From Nanobdellota archaeon (GTDB taxonomy: Archaea > Nanobdellota > Nanobdellia > Pacearchaeales > GW2011-AR1): a DNA stretch of 13,012 nt. This document shows, piece by piece, positions 5,724 through 12,248 of this stretch (its first letter is position 1; every line of letters begins with the position of its first letter). The notes beneath the pieces were generated by a model. It did no database searches. It worked only from the letters and a program-made list of their open reading frames with translations, and was not told where the DNA came from. A program made the position numbers and the translations under genes. The stretch is taken from the NCBI GenBank assembly GCA_018816625.1, contig JAHIVR010000113.1:1-13012 (forward strand), in the 5' to 3' direction.

Positions 5724-6185
5724 TTAATTATTTTTTGGTAATCCCCATGATTCAAAATCAATTAAATATATCTTCTTTATCTCTGGAACCCAGAGAGCAT
5801 TGTTATCCCCCCAATCCACCATATAATACCCCAGGGATCTCACTTTTCTTATTTCATTTAACCAAGAACTTGTAGCTAGTGTTTCATTTACCCTACTAAG
5901 TCTTATTCCAGGGATATACTCCATAACAAATCCAGGAACAATTATCTTGCTAAAGGGATGTTCTATATCAAAAACTCCCTCTGGTTTTGGCACACTTATT
6001 CCATTATGATATAACTATCTAGAAACCAAACACTCGTTTTCAGAATAGGGTCTCCATTCTTGGCCACCAAGCTTTTTGAACTTTACAACTAAGTTACTAT
6101 CTCCTAGCCTATATATTAAGTTATATCTGCCCCTACTTATTTTTTCTCCAAGGCCCCTGGACCTAATTAATTTTTGAATATCCAT
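5724..6185 (-). pseudogene. Small kinase-like gene interrupted by one in-frame TAG
   Basis: From the ATG at 6185 one continuous frame runs 153 codons to 5724, broken only by TAG at codon 57 (6017-6015). The two halves fit one protein: an N-lobe with a glycine-containing loop, LVVKFKK (candidate Lys ~35) and a helix with ENE before the stop; then GISVPKPEGVF, the hinge-like VMEYIPG, a catalytic-loop match VDWGDNN (Asp124, Asn129) and a DFG-like LIDFE (Asp143). This resembles small lipopolysaccharide-kinase/RIO-like phosphotransferases; the substrate is unknown. The C-terminal half alone (GTG at 5993) would lack the ATP-binding lobe. TAG is also the natural stop of eno, pop5 and rnj here, so the code is not reassigned. 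A recent nonsense mutation is most likely; readthrough or a sequencing error is possible. It lies 34 bp after rpoK. Confidence 0.7.
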
Positions 6186-6219
6186 AAAATTAACTTAAAT
6201 AAAGAGTTCTTAAGAATTA

Positions 6220-6591
6220 TTATTCTTCTCCAACAATATCTTCCACAACCTCTTGCTCGTCTTCCGGATTGGCAAGTTCCATAATCTCTCCTTCCTTGGC
6301 TATTTCTTGCTCTTCCTCTACTTCCATCTCTTCAAGTTTTTCATCGTTAACTTTTGGCTCTCTAACTCTCTTGAGAGGTTCTTCCTTTCTTCCAGGAAAT
6401 GGTCTGTTAATAGATATTGGAAGAACTCCAGAATTAAGTTCAACCTCAGCTATTTTTATTGCGTTGAATTTTATTTTCTCAAGATCTTCTTTTGATATTT
6501 TGACCAACAAAGGAGCGTTCATTGCTATCTGAAGAGCTCTAGCTCCAAGAATCCTGGCTTTCTCGTATTTTGTAAATTCTTCTAGTTTCAT
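6220..6591 (-). CDS. rpoK: DNA-directed RNA polymerase subunit K (Rpb6/omega homologue) with acidic tail
   Basis: RpoK helps assemble and stabilise the archaeal RNA polymerase by clamping the largest subunit. The family signature is clear in the first ~70 residues: YEKARILGARALQIAMNAP, a basic/acidic turn, then A-E-V-E-L-N-S-G-VLPISINRPFP. The 123-aa protein is longer than the usual ~60-90 aa because of an extra C-terminal stretch (about residues 75-123) that is almost all Glu, Lys, Val and Ile, strongly acidic and probably disordered. Its ATG follows the rrp42 stop with no gap (TAA ATG), so the two are co-translated. Next in the order come the kinase-like gene and eno. Confidence 0.9.
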   Translation of the reverse strand: MKLEEFTKYEKARILGARALQIAMNAPLLVKISKEDLEKIKFNAIKIAEVELNSGVLPISINRPFPGRKEEPLKRVREPKVNDEKLEEMEVEEEQEIAKEGEIMELANPEDEQEVVEDIVGEE

Positions 6592-7389
6592 TTACTTTAC
6601 AACCTTTTCTATCCTTTTAAAAACTTCTGTATACATTTTTTCAGATAAATCAATTGCTTTATGCAAATCCTCAATACTTATTGGTTGGGGATTTCCTTTT
6701 TGCATTGACGAGATATTATCTTTCGTTCTTCCTATAGTTAATCTTGTTTCAGCGATATCCTCTTCTTCTAATGTTGGATCAACAACAAACCTATTCCCTA
6801 TTTTATGGAGAGTTATCGATATTGGTGTTTCTTTTGAGAGAGGAATGTTTTTCGTTGTCCACTCTCCAAAAAGGACCTTACCTTCTTTCTCATCATATTT
6901 CGGAATCTTTGCCGTTTTCAAGGCAGCTATAGCCCCAATTCCTGCGGCATCCAAAAGATTACCATCGTCGTTTATGGAGTAAATATCCACAAAAACAGTC
7001 CAGACTTTTTCTCCTTCTTTTATAACAAGTTTATTTAACTCAATGAACTTACTCTCTCTTATTATTCTGTCTGTAACTCTTCCCAATTCTATTGCTGGAA
7101 ATTTTGGAGGACCGTTTTCATATCTTGAAGAACTTAAAGGCAATAACTCTGCGGTTACCATAAGATTTCCTTTGTCTTGCGAATCAGGATATGGCTCACC
7201 AACACCCATTTTTATTCCAACAAGAACTTCGGTTTTTCCCAATTTGACTCGTGCGCTTCCTTCAGCATTAGCAGAAACTCCTGTTTCTATAATCATTTCC
7301 CTATATTCCTCAACTCCTCTTCCATCGAACCTTTTTCCCCCTTCAAGGTATTTCTTCATCCTGTTTCCTGTTAATTCTGGTGTTTCCAT
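6592..7389 (-). CDS. rrp42: Exosome RNase PH-like subunit Rrp42 (non-catalytic)
   Basis: Rrp42 alternates with Rrp41 in the hexameric ring of the archaeal exosome, which degrades and tails RNA 3' to 5' in the cytoplasm. The 265-aa protein has the RNase PH fold: KRFDGRGVEEYREMIIETGV near the N-terminus, the RNA-contact segment with YENGPPKFPAIELGRVTDR, and the conserved NDDGNLLDAAGIGAIAAL helix. It lacks the acidic catalytic pair of Rrp41, as expected for this subunit. It follows rrp41 after 41 nt, a gap that contains a duplicate of the rrp41 3' end including a GGAGG Shine-Dalgarno-like stretch. The first ATG at 7389 is used because the ribosome-binding-like repeat abuts it; Met11 is possible but less likely. 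Confidence 0.94.
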   Translation of the reverse strand: METPELTGNRMKKYLEGGKRFDGRGVEEYREMIIETGVSANAEGSARVKLGKTEVLVGIKMGVGEPYPDSQDKGNLMVTAELLPLSSSRYENGPPKFPAIELGRVTDRIIRESKFIELNKLVIKEGEKVWTVFVDIYSINDDGNLLDAAGIGAIAALKTAKIPKYDEKEGKVLFGEWTTKNIPLSKETPISITLHKIGNRFVVDPTLEEEDIAETRLTIGRTKDNISSMQKGNPQPISIEDLHKAIDLSEKMYTEVFKRIEKVVK

Positions 7390-7448
7390 TTTAGTTAAGT
7401 GCCTCCTTAAACGACCACGCTTGGGCGTTTTTAGTTAAGTGCCTCCTT
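7389..7448 (-). repeat. 20-bp direct repeat placing a second GGAGG before rrp42
   Basis: AAGGAGGCACTTAACTAAAA on the minus strand occurs at 7448-7429 (the last codons and stop of rrp41) and again at 7408-7389, directly before the rrp42 ATG. The two copies are 40 nt apart and identical. Between them lies ACGC-CCAA-GCGT, a 4-bp stem with a 4-nt loop. The duplication seems to have carried an SD-like site to rrp42. Confidence 0.7.
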
Positions 7449-8135
7449 TAATGCTTTCTTTTGAACTTCATATATTTCTTTTCTTGCCTTTCTAGCCATT
7501 TCTATAACCTCTTTAAGTTGTTCGTTAGATATCTTTCCATCAAGTTGGAAGTGGGTTATCTTTTCATCTGATGTAAAGGTTATTGGAATGTCTGTTGCTC
7601 CTTCTCCTTCGTCAAAAACAGAGTCTTCGTATTTATTTACATCTAATATTAATTGTTTGTCTAATTTTCCAACAGAAACGCTTGAGACAATACTTTTCAT
7701 AGGAATTCCCGCATGTGCAAGGGCCATGGCAGCAGCGTTTATTCCCGCACACCTTGTAGAAGCACTAGCTTGTATAATTTGTATATGAACATCTATAACC
7801 ATATTTGGATACTCGTCAATCATTACAACAGGCCCTAAAGCCCATTCAGTAATTTTGCTAATTTCGGTACTTCTTCTTGAAGGGCCAGGTCTTATTCTAT
7901 CTTCAACAGAAAAACTAAGCATATTATAATTACATCTTAAGGTTCCTTTAGCAGGATCTCTTTGATTTCTAGGATGGAGTTCTTTCGGACCGTATACTGC
8001 AGCAATAGCAATTGTCTTTCCAAAAGAGAACATTGCACTACCGTCGGCATTTGGAACAACTCCCACCTTAGCAGTCATAGGTCTAAGCTCATCAAATTTT
8101 CTTCCATCGTCTCTTACGAATTCTTTATTTGCCAT
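7431..8135 (-). CDS. rrp41: Exosome catalytic subunit Rrp41 (RNase PH-like)
   Basis: Rrp41 is the phosphorolytic, catalytic subunit of the archaeal exosome. The 234-aa protein shows the expected N-terminus (FVRDDGRKFDELRPM), the RNA/phosphate-binding TLRCNYNMLSFS and RPGPSRRSTEISK, and the AGINAAAMALAHAGIPM helix. The catalytic acidic motif is DVNKYED (165-171) followed by GATDIP (Asp182). In familiar archaeal Rrp41 proteins the two catalytic Asp residues stand about six residues apart; here they are 11 apart, an extra five or so residues (FDEGEG region) in the active-site loop. The gene starts one base after the rrp4 stop (TAAAATG) and is followed by rrp42, the usual exosome order. Confidence 0.95.
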   Translation of the reverse strand: MANKEFVRDDGRKFDELRPMTAKVGVVPNADGSAMFSFGKTIAIAAVYGPKELHPRNQRDPAKGTLRCNYNMLSFSVEDRIRPGPSRRSTEISKITEWALGPVVMIDEYPNMVIDVHIQIIQASASTRCAGINAAAMALAHAGIPMKSIVSSVSVGKLDKQLILDVNKYEDSVFDEGEGATDIPITFTSDEKITHFQLDGKISNEQLKEVIEMARKARKEIYEVQKKALKEALN

Positions 8136-8136
8136 T

Positions 8137-8802
8137 TTATTTTTTATTTTCTGTAAACCATTTTTTTAATTCTTCTGTTAAACCAGACATAAAAGACTTT
8201 TCCGTAACAAAAATTATAGCTCTCTTCGCGTAAAGCTCGTTCTCTATCTTCTCTCCTTTTATCCATATCCAACCATTTTGTCCAACGGTAATATTGCATC
8301 CGGTTTCATCTTTTATTAATTTTATCATACTGCCTTCCTTTCCTATTACTCTTGGGACTTTATTAGGATTTATCTTGAATAAAAGACCTTCATCAATCTT
8401 TCCCAATCCTCTGGATTTTATGCTCAAGTCGATTCCTCTAGCATTAATTCCCCAAATCTTTGCAACGGCCATCTCTCCAACATCAATTACTTCATGTAAT
8501 CCGTTTTTGTCAACGTATCTAGGAACCTCCGTTAAGGGTAAGAAAGCTCTTTCAGCAGTACCTATATCGATAACCCATCCATTGAAAGTAAGCTCCTCAA
8601 CTTTCCCGATTATAATATTTCCTCTTCTTGGTTGGTAAACTCCGGATAGAGGAATAACTTTAGCAAGATTATTGTATTCTTCAGCCAAACCATATCTCAA
8701 GGCAACAATTTCATCGCCCCTTTTCTCTGTGCCTTCCCCAGGCAAGAATTCTTTACCTTTTACTATAGTCTCTCCAGGAATTACTATTTTTCTTTCATTC
8801 AT
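8137..8802 (-). CDS. rrp4: Exosome RNA-binding cap subunit Rrp4
   Basis: Rrp4 forms the S1/KH cap on the Rrp41-Rrp42 ring and feeds RNA into the central pore. The 221-aa protein has an N-terminal domain (IVIPGETIVKGKEFLPGEGT), an S1 domain at about residues 60-130 (GNIIIGKVEELTFNGWVIDI), and a KH domain with NKVPRVIGKEGSMIKLIKDE around 147-170. The start at 8802 has GGGAGA eight bases upstream and matches the family N-terminus. It is separated from sdo1 by 113 bp that are almost entirely filled by two 19-codon frames, the second overlapping the rrp4 start by ATGA. The order sdo1-rrp4-rrp41-rrp42 is the conserved archaeal exosome cluster. Confidence 0.95.
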   Translation of the reverse strand: MNERKIVIPGETIVKGKEFLPGEGTEKRGDEIVALRYGLAEEYNNLAKVIPLSGVYQPRRGNIIIGKVEELTFNGWVIDIGTAERAFLPLTEVPRYVDKNGLHEVIDVGEMAVAKIWGINARGIDLSIKSRGLGKIDEGLLFKINPNKVPRVIGKEGSMIKLIKDETGCNITVGQNGWIWIKGEKIENELYAKRAIIFVTEKSFMSGLTEELKKWFTENKK

Positions 8803-8858
8803 TTGAAATCTCTCCCAGATGAATGAATGAAAATTTTACATTTTCTTTCGTTACTCAT
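8799..8858 (-). CDS. Possible 19-aa upstream ORF coupled to rrp4
   Basis: The frame MSNERKCKIFIHSSGRDFK ends in TGA overlapping the rrp4 ATG (ATGA). Its first residues, MSNERK, echo the rrp4 start MNERK, so it may derive from a local duplication of the rrp4 5' end. No known family is recognised. It could act as a translation-coupling leader rather than a functional peptide. Confidence 0.3.
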   Translation of the reverse strand: MSNERKCKIFIHSSGRDFK

Positions 8859-8859
8859 T

Positions 8860-8919
8860 TTATTGATTCTCCACCATGGTTTTAATAGTTTGTGTTTTTA
8901 CTTTTTCTTTAAATTTCAT
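8860..8919 (-). CDS. Possible 19-aa ORF coupled to sdo1
   Basis: The frame MKFKEKVKTQTIKTMVENQ starts within the sdo1 stop (ATGA overlap) and ends in TAA one base before the ATG of the next small frame. It is Lys/Thr-rich with no known motif. Together the two frames bridge the sdo1-rrp4 gap with the junction types (ATGA, TAAAATG) used between the real genes of the operon. Confidence 0.3.
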   Translation of the reverse strand: MKFKEKVKTQTIKTMVENQ

Positions 8920-9587
8920 TCTTCAATCTCCTCACTTAATGCACTTCCGTGAGTTACCGAGTTTAGTTTATCATAAAAGTCCATAACTATTCCGGCAGGA
9001 ACTTTGACAATTATCTCCAAATCCCCATTATCTCTCCATTTTTCTTCTTCCTTATATTGAGAAACAATGCCGTATGCCTGGCCTGTATGAATGGCTGGAA
9101 TTGTCAATCTAACTTTTTTCATCTCTATTTTAATAGGAATTATTTTTGACAAAACCTCAACAATATCTCCAATTTGCCTATCAATTGGACCTTCTTTTAT
9201 GTTGACTCCGGCTTGGTCTAGTGCCGATCTAATTCTTTCAGGGGTGTGGGGGTTACCTGTTTGGGGATCAACGGAATTTGTAACAAAAAAATCAACAACC
9301 TGTTTAAATTTAGCACTTCTAGCCTCATCTCTATACTCTTGGGTTAGTTGAATTTCTCCGTTTTTAATTATTCTAATAACTATTGCCGTTAAATCAGTGG
9401 TACCAAATGCCTTTTGTAAATCTTCTTGGGAAGCAACATTCCCTTTTTTAGAATCAGTAAATACTCTGTCCTCTTCTGGTTCAATGGAGCTTATTTCACC
9501 TTTCTTGAATTTAAGAGCGTCTTCCAAATTAACAACGATTTCAAAGTTTTTTCCTGTTTGTTTTATTCTTGCGAGTGTGTTAGTCAT
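8916..9587 (-). CDS. sdo1: SBDS / Sdo1 ribosome maturation factor
   Basis: This is the archaeal homologue of the Shwachman-Bodian-Diamond protein, which releases an anti-association factor from the large ribosomal subunit during maturation. The 223-aa protein shows domain I (ARIKQTGKNFEIVVNLEDAL, with KKGNVASQEDLQKAFGTTD), domain II with NPHTPERIRSALDQAGVNI, and domain III with a ferredoxin-like pattern ending IVKVPAGIVMDFYDKL. Length is near the usual 230-250. The start overlaps the psmA stop by 4 bp (ATGA), which indicates translational coupling. Gene order psmA-sdo1-rrp4 is typical of archaea. Confidence 0.95.
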   Translation of the reverse strand: MTNTLARIKQTGKNFEIVVNLEDALKFKKGEISSIEPEEDRVFTDSKKGNVASQEDLQKAFGTTDLTAIVIRIIKNGEIQLTQEYRDEARSAKFKQVVDFFVTNSVDPQTGNPHTPERIRSALDQAGVNIKEGPIDRQIGDIVEVLSKIIPIKIEMKKVRLTIPAIHTGQAYGIVSQYKEEEKWRDNGDLEIIVKVPAGIVMDFYDKLNSVTHGSALSEEIEE

Positions 9588-10309
9588 TTTGTATAGTCTT
9601 GGATCTTTTCACCTTCTAATCTTTCAAGTTTTCCTGTTTCTGATTTAACATAAGCTAATTCTATTTTATCTAAATTATATTTTTTGGCCTTTATTTCTTG
9701 ATAAATTTCTAAAGCAAGTTTAATCCCTTGTTTAAGCGTCATTGTTTGCTTATACTTCTGCCTCAAGATCTCCTTTATTTTTTCATCGTCCTCTCCTATA
9801 GCATTAGCATAGTAAGCAGAATAGTTTCCTGTAACATCAGAAGCATACAATTCTGGTCTTCCATTATCTATTCCGGCCATCATTAAAGAAACACCAAAAG
9901 GTCTAGCCCCACCATATTGTGTGAATTGCTGTTTTATGTTTGATATCTCTTTAACTATAAGTTCTATTTCTACCGGAGAGTCATAAGTAACTCTATGTTG
10001 CTGTGCCAAGACTTGCGATTTTTCTATTAGTACCCTGGCATCGGAAACAATTCCGGCAACGCTTGCTATTAAATGGGAGTCAATTTCATAAACTTTTGAG
10101 GCTGTTTTTTGGACAACCAATCTGTCATTTACTCTTTTATCCGCTATAATAAAGACTCCATCAGAACAAACCATTCCTATGCTTGAAGAACCCAGCCTAA
10201 CTGTTTTTTCAGCATATTCTACTTGCAATAAATGGCCCTCGGGACTAAACATTGTAGCAGTCCTGTCGTAACCCATTGCTTGGTGTTGCATATCTATTGA
10301 CATGTCCAT
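9584..10309 (-). CDS. psmA: 20S proteasome alpha subunit
   Basis: PsmA forms the outer rings of the archaeal 20S proteasome and gates substrate entry in the cytoplasm. The 241-aa protein carries the alpha-type N-terminal signature YDRTATMFSPEGHLLQVEYA at residues 14-33 and the LGSSSIGMVCSDGV strand. The catalytic N-terminal Thr of beta subunits is absent, as expected. Residues 1-13 (MDMSIDMQHQAMG) are a flexible gate; the first ATG at 10309 fits a TATA-like box 22-29 nt upstream. The gene overlaps sdo1 by ATGA. A 222-bp gap with a 65-bp tandem repeat separates it from pop5, so it likely has its own promoter. Confidence 0.95.
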   Translation of the reverse strand: MDMSIDMQHQAMGYDRTATMFSPEGHLLQVEYAEKTVRLGSSSIGMVCSDGVFIIADKRVNDRLVVQKTASKVYEIDSHLIASVAGIVSDARVLIEKSQVLAQQHRVTYDSPVEIELIVKEISNIKQQFTQYGGARPFGVSLMMAGIDNGRPELYASDVTGNYSAYYANAIGEDDEKIKEILRQKYKQTMTLKQGIKLALEIYQEIKAKKYNLDKIELAYVKSETGKLERLEGEKIQDYTK

Positions 10310-10328
10310 CTTATATTTTTAGAGAATA

Positions 10329-10338
10329 TTATAATTTT
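10329..10338 (-). promoter_or_regulatory. TATA-like box of psmA
   Basis: On the minus strand AAAATTATAA spans 10338-10329, about 20-29 nt before the ATG at 10309. This suits a leaderless start for the psmA-sdo1-exosome transcript and gives the operon a promoter independent of pop5. Confidence 0.5.
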
Positions 10339-10385
10339 ACTATTTCTCCGTTTCTCTATTCAATTTTTAGAATTAGCCATCCTTT

Positions 10386-10526
10386 AAAAGGTTTTCGGGT
10401 GGTTGTTTTTAAAAAGCTTTTATGTTGGAAGCAGCTTTTCAGGGAAGCCTAAAAGGTTTTCGGGTGGTTGTTTTTAAAAAGCTTTTATGTTGGAAGCAGC
10501 TTTTCAGGGAAGCCTAAAAGGTTTTT
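10386..10526 (-). repeat. 65-bp perfect tandem repeat between pop5 and psmA
   Basis: Two identical 65-bp units (10386-10450 and 10451-10515) are followed by 11 bases that restart the unit (10516-10526, one mismatch possible at the end). Each unit, read on the minus strand, contains a 7-bp stem AAAAGCT / AGCTTTT around a ~14-nt loop and then a T-run with TTTTTAAAAA, which looks like a hairpin terminator or a TATA-rich element. There is no open frame or tRNA/snoRNA box set. Units could be tandem terminators after pop5, a regulatory array for psmA, or a small RNA copied once. Confidence 0.75.
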
Positions 10527-10531
10527 GGTCC

Positions 10532-10810
10532 CTATTTTTTCCCCAATCCCTTCAAAGTTCCACTAACTCTTTCAATCCTCAATTCCTTTGGCCAGGCAGC
10601 TAAACTAGCCCTAACATGGTTCAAACTACCCCTATTTACAGAAATAATAGCATAATTACTACTTGTTTTTATGAAAGCTAAACTTGCCTTTGACATGCCC
10701 AAAACCCCTATGAAACTCAAAACGGATTTCTCCACTTCTGATCGGATATTTGCGCCTTTTATTAGTAAATAGCGCTTATTTTCCTTCATTGATGGCTTAA
10801 GGGCTTTCAT
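10532..10810 (-). CDS. rnp2: RNase P protein subunit Pop5 (RNase P component 2)
   Basis: Pop5 pairs with Rpp30 to activate the catalytic domain of archaeal RNase P, which matures tRNA 5' ends. The 92-aa product shows the family pattern KRYLLIKG, then EVEKSVLSFIGVLGMSKASLAFIK, YAIISVNRGSLNHVRASLA and the closing RIERVSGTLKGLGKK. The frame extends to 10828, but the ATG at 10810 is preferred because a TATA box (10832-10839) lies 22-29 nt upstream; Met at 10789 is another candidate. The gene belongs to the exosome-RNase P-proteasome superoperon known from other archaea. Pop5 diverges from rnj across a very short shared promoter. Confidence 0.9.
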   Translation of the reverse strand: MKALKPSMKENKRYLLIKGANIRSEVEKSVLSFIGVLGMSKASLAFIKTSSNYAIISVNRGSLNHVRASLAAWPKELRIERVSGTLKGLGKK

Positions 10811-10829
10811 AAAAAATGAATGTAACAAG

Positions 10830-10843
10830 AGTTTTTAAACTCT
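10830..10843. promoter_or_regulatory. Shared, nearly symmetric TATA box for pop5 and rnj
   Basis: GAGTTTTTAAACTC is almost its own inverse complement. On the plus strand TTTTTAAA ends 25 nt before the rnj ATG (10864); on the minus strand TTTAAAAA ends 22 nt before the pop5 ATG (10810). No other good TATA box lies in the 53-bp gap, so one TBP site may drive both directions. Confidence 0.6.
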
Positions 10844-10863
10844 TTTTCTTTTTTAAGAATAAG

Positions 10864-12207
10864 ATGGAAGTATGTACTGTTGATGGATTTGAGGAAGTTG
10901 GAAAGAATATGACTGCCGTTAAAATAGATGAAGACGTATTTATTTTTGATGCAGGCCTCTACATCCCAGGAATTGTTGAGTTGCAGGAAGAAGATCAAAA
11001 ACAAGAGTATACTGTTCAAAAACTAAGAAGAGTAAAAGCAATTCCAGACGACCGTGTATTAGACGCTCTTGGTTGGAGAGATAAGGTCAGGGCCATAATA
11101 ATAAGTCATGCACATTTAGACCACGTTGGGGGGTTGCCTTATCTTTTGGAGAGGTATCCTAATGTTCCTATTTACGGGACTCCTTTTACTATGAAGTTTT
11201 TAGAATTATTTCTAAGAGATGAAAAAATAGAGTCAAAAAACCCCATGCACGTTATAAAACCAGACTCAACGATAATTTTAAATGGCAAATCTGGATCTTA
11301 CAAAGTTGATTTCATTAACACAACTCATTCAACAATACAATGTGTATTTTTAGCACTTCATACAAGAGATGGAATCTTCTTCTATGCCTTGGATTTAAAA
11401 TTTGATAACCATCCAACAATGGGGAGGCCACCAAATTATAATAAAATGAGGGAGTTGGGAAAAAAAGGAGTGAAGGTTTTGGTTTTGGATGCACTCTACT
11501 CATCAACAGAAAAAAGACCAGGAAGCGAAACGGTTGCAAAACACATGCTTGAAGAAGCCTTTTCAAGAGCGACGGATAAAAAAGCAGCAATTTTTATAAC
11601 CACCTTCTCTTCCCACGTAGAAAGATTAAATAATATAGTTGAATTCGCAAGAAAAACTAAGAGAGAGATAATCTTTCTTGGAAGAAGTTTAGCAAAATAT
11701 ATGGAGGCCGCAACTGCAGTAGGAATGTGCCCTTTTAAAAATCATGTAAAGGTTGTGAAGTATAGAAAACAAATTAATTCTTTCTTAAGCAGAATAGAAA
11801 AGGCTAGAGGAAGATATCTAGTTGTATGCACCGGCCATCAGGCTGAAGAGAACTCTATTTTGGATAGAATAACTAAAGGAGAAACTCCATTCAATTTCAA
11901 ACCAGGAGATAATCTTATTTTTTCCTCGAGTGTTATTCCAGTACCAATAAACATAAGTGCAAGAGCAAAAATGGATGCAAAGCTTAGAAAGAAAGGAGTT
12001 AAATTACAAGTAGATGTTCACGTTCATGGGCACGGAAGTCGTGATGATATGAGGGAATTAATAAAGATGACAAAACCAGAACAGATTATTCCTGCTCACG
12101 GAACTCTAGAACAAGAAGCCCCATTAATAGAGTTGGCCAAAGAATTTGGATATCGTTTCGGAGAGACCTCCCATTTAACTTCTAACGGTAAACTATTTAA
12201 ATTTTAG
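10864..12207 (+). CDS. rnj: Archaeal RNase J (beta-CASP metallo-beta-lactamase ribonuclease)
   Basis: This cytoplasmic nuclease degrades RNA 5' to 3' and balances the 3'-5' exosome encoded next door. At 447 aa it has the usual archaeal RNase J length. The zinc site begins with SHAHLDHVGG (His82, His84, Asp86, His87); the later histidine and aspartate ligands lie in THST (~155) and the ALDLKFDNHP stretch. The beta-CASP domain includes KAAIFITTFSSHVERL and FLGRSL, and the closing motifs are VDVHVHGHGSRDDM and IIPAHGT. The frame extends upstream to 10816, but the extra 16 residues (Phe-rich) do not fit the family, and the TATA box supports 10864. It ends in TAG. The next gene has its own TATA box. 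Confidence 0.93.
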   Translation: MEVCTVDGFEEVGKNMTAVKIDEDVFIFDAGLYIPGIVELQEEDQKQEYTVQKLRRVKAIPDDRVLDALGWRDKVRAIIISHAHLDHVGGLPYLLERYPNVPIYGTPFTMKFLELFLRDEKIESKNPMHVIKPDSTIILNGKSGSYKVDFINTTHSTIQCVFLALHTRDGIFFYALDLKFDNHPTMGRPPNYNKMRELGKKGVKVLVLDALYSSTEKRPGSETVAKHMLEEAFSRATDKKAAIFITTFSSHVERLNNIVEFARKTKREIIFLGRSLAKYMEAATAVGMCPFKNHVKVVKYRKQINSFLSRIEKARGRYLVVCTGHQAEENSILDRITKGETPFNFKPGDNLIFSSSVIPVPINISARAKMDAKLRKKGVKLQVDVHVHGHGSRDDMRELIKMTKPEQIIPAHGTLEQEAPLIELAKEFGYRFGETSHLTSNGKLFKF

Positions 12208-12219
12208 TTTAACGCACAG

Positions 12220-12227
12220 TTTTTAAA
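12220..12227 (+). promoter_or_regulatory. TATA box of the Q/P-rich membrane protein gene
   Basis: TTTTTAAA lies exactly 22-29 nt before the ATG at 12249, in the 41-bp gap after rnj. This implies a separate leaderless transcript; there is no SD-like sequence before the ATG. Confidence 0.6.
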
Positions 12228-12248
12228 CATCGTGCTCTTAATTATATA

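Noticed and set aside
5663..5761. N-terminal extension of enolase (33 extra residues)
   Set aside because: It precedes the conserved enolase start, overlaps the kinase-like gene end, and contains the TATA box that predicts a start at 5662.
6015..6017. TAG as pyrrolysine or a reassigned codon
   Set aside because: TAG is used as the terminal stop by eno, pop5 and rnj in the same window, and no pyrrolysine genes are visible; a nonsense mutation is simpler.
6253..6532. Plus-strand frames opposite rpoK, Ser- and Phe-rich
   Set aside because: They mirror the acidic coding strand of rpoK (Glu codons read as Ser/Phe/Leu on the opposite strand); no start signals.
7043..7438. 131-aa plus-strand frame opposite rrp42
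   Set aside because: It is antisense to a gene with unmistakable RNase PH-like motifs and has no homology I recognise.
10386..10515. 65-bp repeats as a CRISPR array or C/D-box sRNA
   Set aside because: The units abut with no spacers, and no paired C (RTGATGA) and D (CTGA) boxes are in the right arrangement.
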